10,352 nt of DNA from Erysipelotrichaceae bacterium. GTDB lineage: Bacteria; Bacillota_I; Bacilli_A; Erysipelotrichales; Erysipelotrichaceae. Below the pieces are notes generated by a model. That model ran no database searches. It was not told the origin of the DNA and worked only from the letters and a program-made list of their open reading frames with translations. The stretch is taken from positions 1-10,352 of the forward strand of contig JAFZQL010000135.1 in NCBI GenBank assembly GCA_017620435.1. Reading direction: 5' to 3'. Each line of letters begins with the position of its first letter. Position 1 is the first letter of the stretch. Below, in pieces: positions 7,428 to 10,352 of the stretch. The position numbers and the translations under genes were made by a program.

Positions 7428-9104
7428 ATGGATTACAGAGAGAGTTATGAAAGATGGCTGAACCATCCTAATTTAAGCATAGAAACAAAAGAAGAGCTGA
7501 AGGCGTTAAGCGAACAGGAGATCAAGGATGCATTCTATACGGATGTAGCCTTCGGTACGGCAGGCATGAGAGGCCTGATGGGTCTCGGTCCGAACCGTCT
7601 CAATATCTATACCATCAGAAAAGCGACACTGGGCTTTGCCAATTATCTTAACAGAAACAATAAGCATTCCGTTGCGATCGCCTATGACAACCGGTTCAAT
7701 TCAAAAGAATTCGCTTTTGACTGTGCCAGACTGCTGGCTGCCAACGGCATTGAAACTTATATCTTTGATTCCCTGAGACCTACACCGGAGCTTTCCTATA
7801 CGGTAAGATTCTTCCATTGCGACGGCGGCATCATGATCACCGCTTCTCATAACCCGAAGGAATACAACGGTTACAAGCTTTACGACGAAACAGGCTGCCA
7901 GCTGATCCCGGAACTTGCCGCAAAGGTGATCGATGAGATCGGAAAGCTGGGGGATATCCTGGATATCCTTCCTCCTGAGAATTACGACAAGAGTCTGATC
8001 CATATCGTAAACAAGGAAGTAGACGATGCCTATTATGCCGATTGCCTATCCATCCAGTTAAGAAAAGGTCTGAACAAGAACTTCAAGATCGCATTCTCGC
8101 CGGAGCATGGTACTTCCTATTATCCGGTCATGGATACGCTGAAAATGGCCGGCTACGATGTGGAAGCCGTCGAAAGCCAGTCTGTTTTTGATCCTGCTTT
8201 CTCGGCAACCAAGACGCCGAACCCGGAAGAGCCGGGCGCTTATGAAGAAGTACTGAAACTGGCCAAGCAGATCGACGCGAAACTGCTGCTGGTTACCGAC
8301 CCTGACGGCGATAGAATGGGTGTAGGTATCCTGCATCACGGCGAATATATCGTTTTAAACGGCAACCAGACCGGAGCACTGCTTCTGGAATACATTCTTT
8401 CTTCGTATGAGGATCTCGGTATCAAGGTAGAAAATCCGTGCATGTTCAATACAATCGTTACCAGCGATATCGGTGAAGCGATCGCCAGATACCACGGCTG
8501 CGACAACGAGAGAACCCTGACCGGCTTCAAGTACATCGGCAACAAGGTCAGACAGTATGAAAAGACGCATGAAAAGAACTATGTTTTCGGCTATGAAGAA
8601 TCCTACGGTTCACTGATCAAACCGTTTGTCAGAGACAAGGACGCTACCCAGGCCTGTCTGCTTCTGGCAGAAGCCTGTGCGTATTACCTGGAACAGGGCA
8701 AGACCCTGATGGATGTCATGATCGAAGCATATGAAAAGGTTGGCTACTACTACGATACCCAGTTCTCCATCATGCTTCCGGGCGCTGACGGTGCTGTCAA
8801 GCTGCAGCAGATCATGTCCAATGTCAGAAACAATCCGCTGCAGATCCCTGGATACAGGACACTGAAGATCGAAGACTACAAGCTTCAGAAGGTCTATGAA
8901 GGCGATCAGGTGAAAGATTTTGCGGAACACGATGTCTCCGATGTATTAAAATATTATCTGGAGGACGGTTCCTTCATCGCGATCAGGCCTTCAGGCACAG
9001 AACCGAAGTGCAAGTGCTATCTTTCCGTGAAAGATGCCAGCATGGAACAGGCAAAAGAAAAGTGTGCCGGCTTTATCGACTATGTGAAGCAGATCATGCA
9101 ATGA
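7428..9104 (+). CDS. pgcA: Phosphohexomutase (phosphoglucomutase/phosphomannomutase, PgcA type)
   Basis: A 558-residue enzyme of the alpha-D-phosphohexomutase family. It probably interconverts glucose-6-phosphate and glucose-1-phosphate, feeding sugar-nucleotide and envelope polymer synthesis. All four family motifs are present: the phosphoserine loop TASHNP with Ser140, the magnesium loop DPDGDR (291–296), the sugar-binding GYEESYG (388–394) and the phosphate-binding RPSGTEPK (520–527). The start MDYRESYERWLN follows AAGGAG at 7418–7423. The frame remains open upstream to an ATG at 7359, but that start lies inside ptsH and would translate the terminator hairpin, so I reject it. The gene ends in a 4-base overlap (ATGA) with the methyltransferase. 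The sequence motifs do not settle glucose versus mannose specificity. Confidence 0.93.
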   Translation: MDYRESYERWLNHPNLSIETKEELKALSEQEIKDAFYTDVAFGTAGMRGLMGLGPNRLNIYTIRKATLGFANYLNRNNKHSVAIAYDNRFNSKEFAFDCARLLAANGIETYIFDSLRPTPELSYTVRFFHCDGGIMITASHNPKEYNGYKLYDETGCQLIPELAAKVIDEIGKLGDILDILPPENYDKSLIHIVNKEVDDAYYADCLSIQLRKGLNKNFKIAFSPEHGTSYYPVMDTLKMAGYDVEAVESQSVFDPAFSATKTPNPEEPGAYEEVLKLAKQIDAKLLLVTDPDGDRMGVGILHHGEYIVLNGNQTGALLLEYILSSYEDLGIKVENPCMFNTIVTSDIGEAIARYHGCDNERTLTGFKYIGNKVRQYEKTHEKNYVFGYEESYGSLIKPFVRDKDATQACLLLAEACAYYLEQGKTLMDVMIEAYEKVGYYYDTQFSIMLPGADGAVKLQQIMSNVRNNPLQIPGYRTLKIEDYKLQKVYEGDQVKDFAEHDVSDVLKYYLEDGSFIAIRPSGTEPKCKCYLSVKDASMEQAKEKCAGFIDYVKQIMQ

Positions 9105-9682
9105 GTGAAACACTGAAAGAAAAAGCTTTAAAGGAAGGCGTGCCCATCATCAAGGATGAAGGGCTTGCCTTTCTTTTAAATATCATCCGGGAACACGACT
9201 GTATAGAGATCCTGGAACTGGGAACGGCTGTAGGCTATTCGGCAATACAGATGGCTTCCCTTGACAGACGGATCCATGTCGATACTCTGGAAAAAAACGA
9301 GGAGCTTTATCAGGAAGCAGTCGAAAACATAGCGCAGAACGGACTGTCTGCTCAGATCACTCCGTATCATACGGCAATCGAAGAATTCAAGACAGACAAA
9401 CGCTATGATCTGATATTTGTCGATGCGGCAAAGGCACAGTACGGAAAGTATCTGGAGATGTTTCTGGATAATCTGAAGAGCGACGGCGTCATGGTTTTTG
9501 ATAATACGGTTTTTCACGGTCTGATTTATGATCCTGAAAGTATCACTTCAAGAAACCTGAGAAATCTGGTGAAAAAGATCATCAAATTCCGAGAAAAGGT
9601 GCATAATGATGAGCGTTTTGATATAATGATGTTTGATAATATCGGCGACGGAATACTCGTGCTGACTAGGAGGAAGAAGTGA
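9101..9682 (+). CDS. trmR: SAM-dependent O-methyltransferase, TrmR/YrrM-like (probable tRNA U34 hydroxyuridine methyltransferase)
   Basis: A 193-residue class I methyltransferase of the COMT-like O-methyltransferase family. The SAM-binding motif is EILELGTAVGYSAI (about 36–49). The metal and catalytic region includes Asp108 in IFVDAAKAQY and Asp134–Asn135 in VMVFDNTVFHG. In Bacillus subtilis the related YrrM (TrmR) methylates 5-hydroxyuridine at tRNA position 34 to 5-methoxyuridine. Its usual partners are the U32-peptidase-like hydroxylation proteins, which are not in this window. The ATG overlaps the mutase stop (ATGA). A longer in-frame extension to 9008 would lie inside the mutase and has no family features. 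The length is somewhat short for the family, whose members often exceed 210 residues, because the N terminus begins directly at the first helix. The enzyme class is clear; the tRNA substrate is inferred. Confidence 0.85.
   Translation: MSETLKEKALKEGVPIIKDEGLAFLLNIIREHDCIEILELGTAVGYSAIQMASLDRRIHVDTLEKNEELYQEAVENIAQNGLSAQITPYHTAIEEFKTDKRYDLIFVDAAKAQYGKYLEMFLDNLKSDGVMVFDNTVFHGLIYDPESITSRNLRNLVKKIIKFREKVHNDERFDIMMFDNIGDGILVLTRRKK
9668..9673 (+). promoter_or_regulatory. Ribosome binding site for the GTG-started acidic protein
   Basis: AGGAGG lies in the last codons of the methyltransferase gene, five bases before GTG at 9679. The good match and spacing favour the GTG over an in-frame ATG at 9697, which has no comparable site. 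Confidence 0.78.
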
Positions 9683-10352
9683 AACCTAAAAACATAATGT
9701 TGCTGGGTTTTGTTAACAGAGCAGTTGATTATCTTGACAGGCATCTGGATGACAGATCTGATCCGACATTGACAGAACTGAAGAATATTGATCTGGTATC
9801 ACTGAAAAAGGAATTAAGTGAAAGCTTAGGCTTTTCTTTCGGATCAATGCCGCCTGCAGTCGATTCACTGATGCGGGCCGGAGAAGATGCATTTGATCAG
9901 TTTATTGATGCACATGCAGCAACAGAAACGCTTTCCGAAGAACTCGGAAGAATGCTTGATGTCGATTTTGATACCGATAATGCGGAAGAAAGACCGGTCA
10001 GAAACAATGAAGCTGATCTGGACAGACTTCTTGCTTTCTATAATCTGGATGGCGTTTTCGGAACAGACGACAGTGAAGTTCCCGACATTCAGACAGATCA
10101 TGTAAAATACGATGTTCCATATCAGGAAGTGGATATTCCCGATCAGACCGACGATGTAAAGAATACATTTAAAATGTCGGATGCCGATAATGAACTGCTG
10201 CAGCAGATTGCTGAAAATGTCAATAAAGTCAATAACGGCGAATCGATCAATCAGAACGATGCCGATTATCAGTCGCATGAATTGGATACGATCTTCTCCG
10301 AAGTTCTGGCGCACGAAGATATTGCCGTAAACGAAGAAGAAAAAGAAAAACA
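9679..10352 (+). CDS. Uncharacterised highly acidic protein, 3' truncated by window end
   Basis: A GTG start overlaps the methyltransferase stop (GTGA) and opens a frame with no stop through the window end, giving 224 codons of an incomplete protein. I do not recognise it. It is very acidic: by my count about 54 Asp plus Glu against 19 Lys plus Arg. The N-terminal part (about 1–95) reads as amphipathic helices and starts MKPKNIMLLGFVNRAVDYL, which is not long or hydrophobic enough for a clear signal peptide. Residues about 96–165 look low in order, with a degenerate repeat (VPDIQTDHVK at 134–143, IPDQTDDVK at 153–161). Another amphipathic helix, NELLQQIAENVNKV, lies near 171–184. The visible end is Glu/Lys-rich and looks like a linker, so a further domain may follow. 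Codon use resembles its neighbours. The operon-like junction suggests co-expression with the mutase and methyltransferase; a function cannot be given. Confidence 0.82.
   Translation, partial: MKPKNIMLLGFVNRAVDYLDRHLDDRSDPTLTELKNIDLVSLKKELSESLGFSFGSMPPAVDSLMRAGEDAFDQFIDAHAATETLSEELGRMLDVDFDTDNAEERPVRNNEADLDRLLAFYNLDGVFGTDDSEVPDIQTDHVKYDVPYQEVDIPDQTDDVKNTFKMSDADNELLQQIAENVNKVNNGESINQNDADYQSHELDTIFSEVLAHEDIAVNEEEKEK

Noticed and set aside
9008..9100. A 31-codon upstream extension of the methyltransferase
   Set aside because: It lies wholly inside the mutase gene in another frame. The ATGA overlap start at 9101 is the normal operon junction.
9865..10314. A 149-codon open frame on the minus strand with a hydrophobic, membrane-like translation
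   Set aside because: It is antisense to the acidic + strand gene. Asp (GAT) and Glu (GAA) codons read as Ile (ATC) and Phe (TTC) on the other strand, which creates false hydrophobic segments. It has no convincing start signal.
1..10352. Many GATC and ATCGATC-like words across the window
   Set aside because: These follow from frequent use of GAT, ATC and CTG codons next to each other and show no clustering or spacing that suggests a site array.

Overview
The window looks like a chromosomal housekeeping segment of a low-to-mid GC Bacillota (Firmicutes) species. The main evidence is the gene order yybS–gdpP–rplI–dnaB, the rlmH gene preceded by a trypsin-like protease, an HPr with both His15 and the regulatory Ser46, and strong AGGAGG-type ribosome binding sites. 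The combination of genes and the heavy use of ATC, CTG and GAT codons would suit Erysipelotrichia, but I cannot fix the family from sequence reading alone. All genes are on the + strand. I see no insertion sequence, prophage, CRISPR array, tRNA or rRNA.

Region 1 (start to 7000) reads as one tightly packed transcription unit of seven genes. They are the 3' end of a YybS-like membrane protein, gdpP (c-di-AMP phosphodiesterase), rplI (ribosomal protein L9), dnaB (replicative helicase), a membrane-anchored LysM–G5–M23 peptidoglycan hydrolase, a membrane-anchored HtrA-like serine protease with a PDZ domain, and rlmH (23S rRNA pseudouridine-1915 methyltransferase). Neighbours overlap by 4, 23, 4 and 8 bases or are separated by 2 and 12 bases, so translation is probably coupled in several places. 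In Bacillus subtilis the stretch between dnaC (its dnaB equivalent) and rlmH holds purA and the walRKHI–yycJ–htrC genes. Here it holds only the M23 hydrolase and the protease.

Region 2 (7001 to 7427) is a regulated ptsH unit. A 99-base gap holds a near-ideal sigma-A promoter (TTGAAT, 17 bp, TATAAT). A cre-like palindrome, the type bound by CcpA with HPr-Ser-P, fills most of its spacer. The gap ends in a strong ribosome binding site for ptsH. A clear intrinsic terminator follows ptsH, only 17 bases before the next gene.

Region 3 (7428 to end) has a phosphohexomutase of the PgcA type, a TrmR/YrrM-like SAM-dependent methyltransferase, and the start of a long, very acidic protein I do not recognise. 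These three are joined by 4-base ATGA and GTGA overlaps. The last gene starts with GTG and runs off the window end. No promoter is obvious between the ptsH terminator and the mutase, so this second cluster may rely on terminator read-through or on a promoter inside ptsH.
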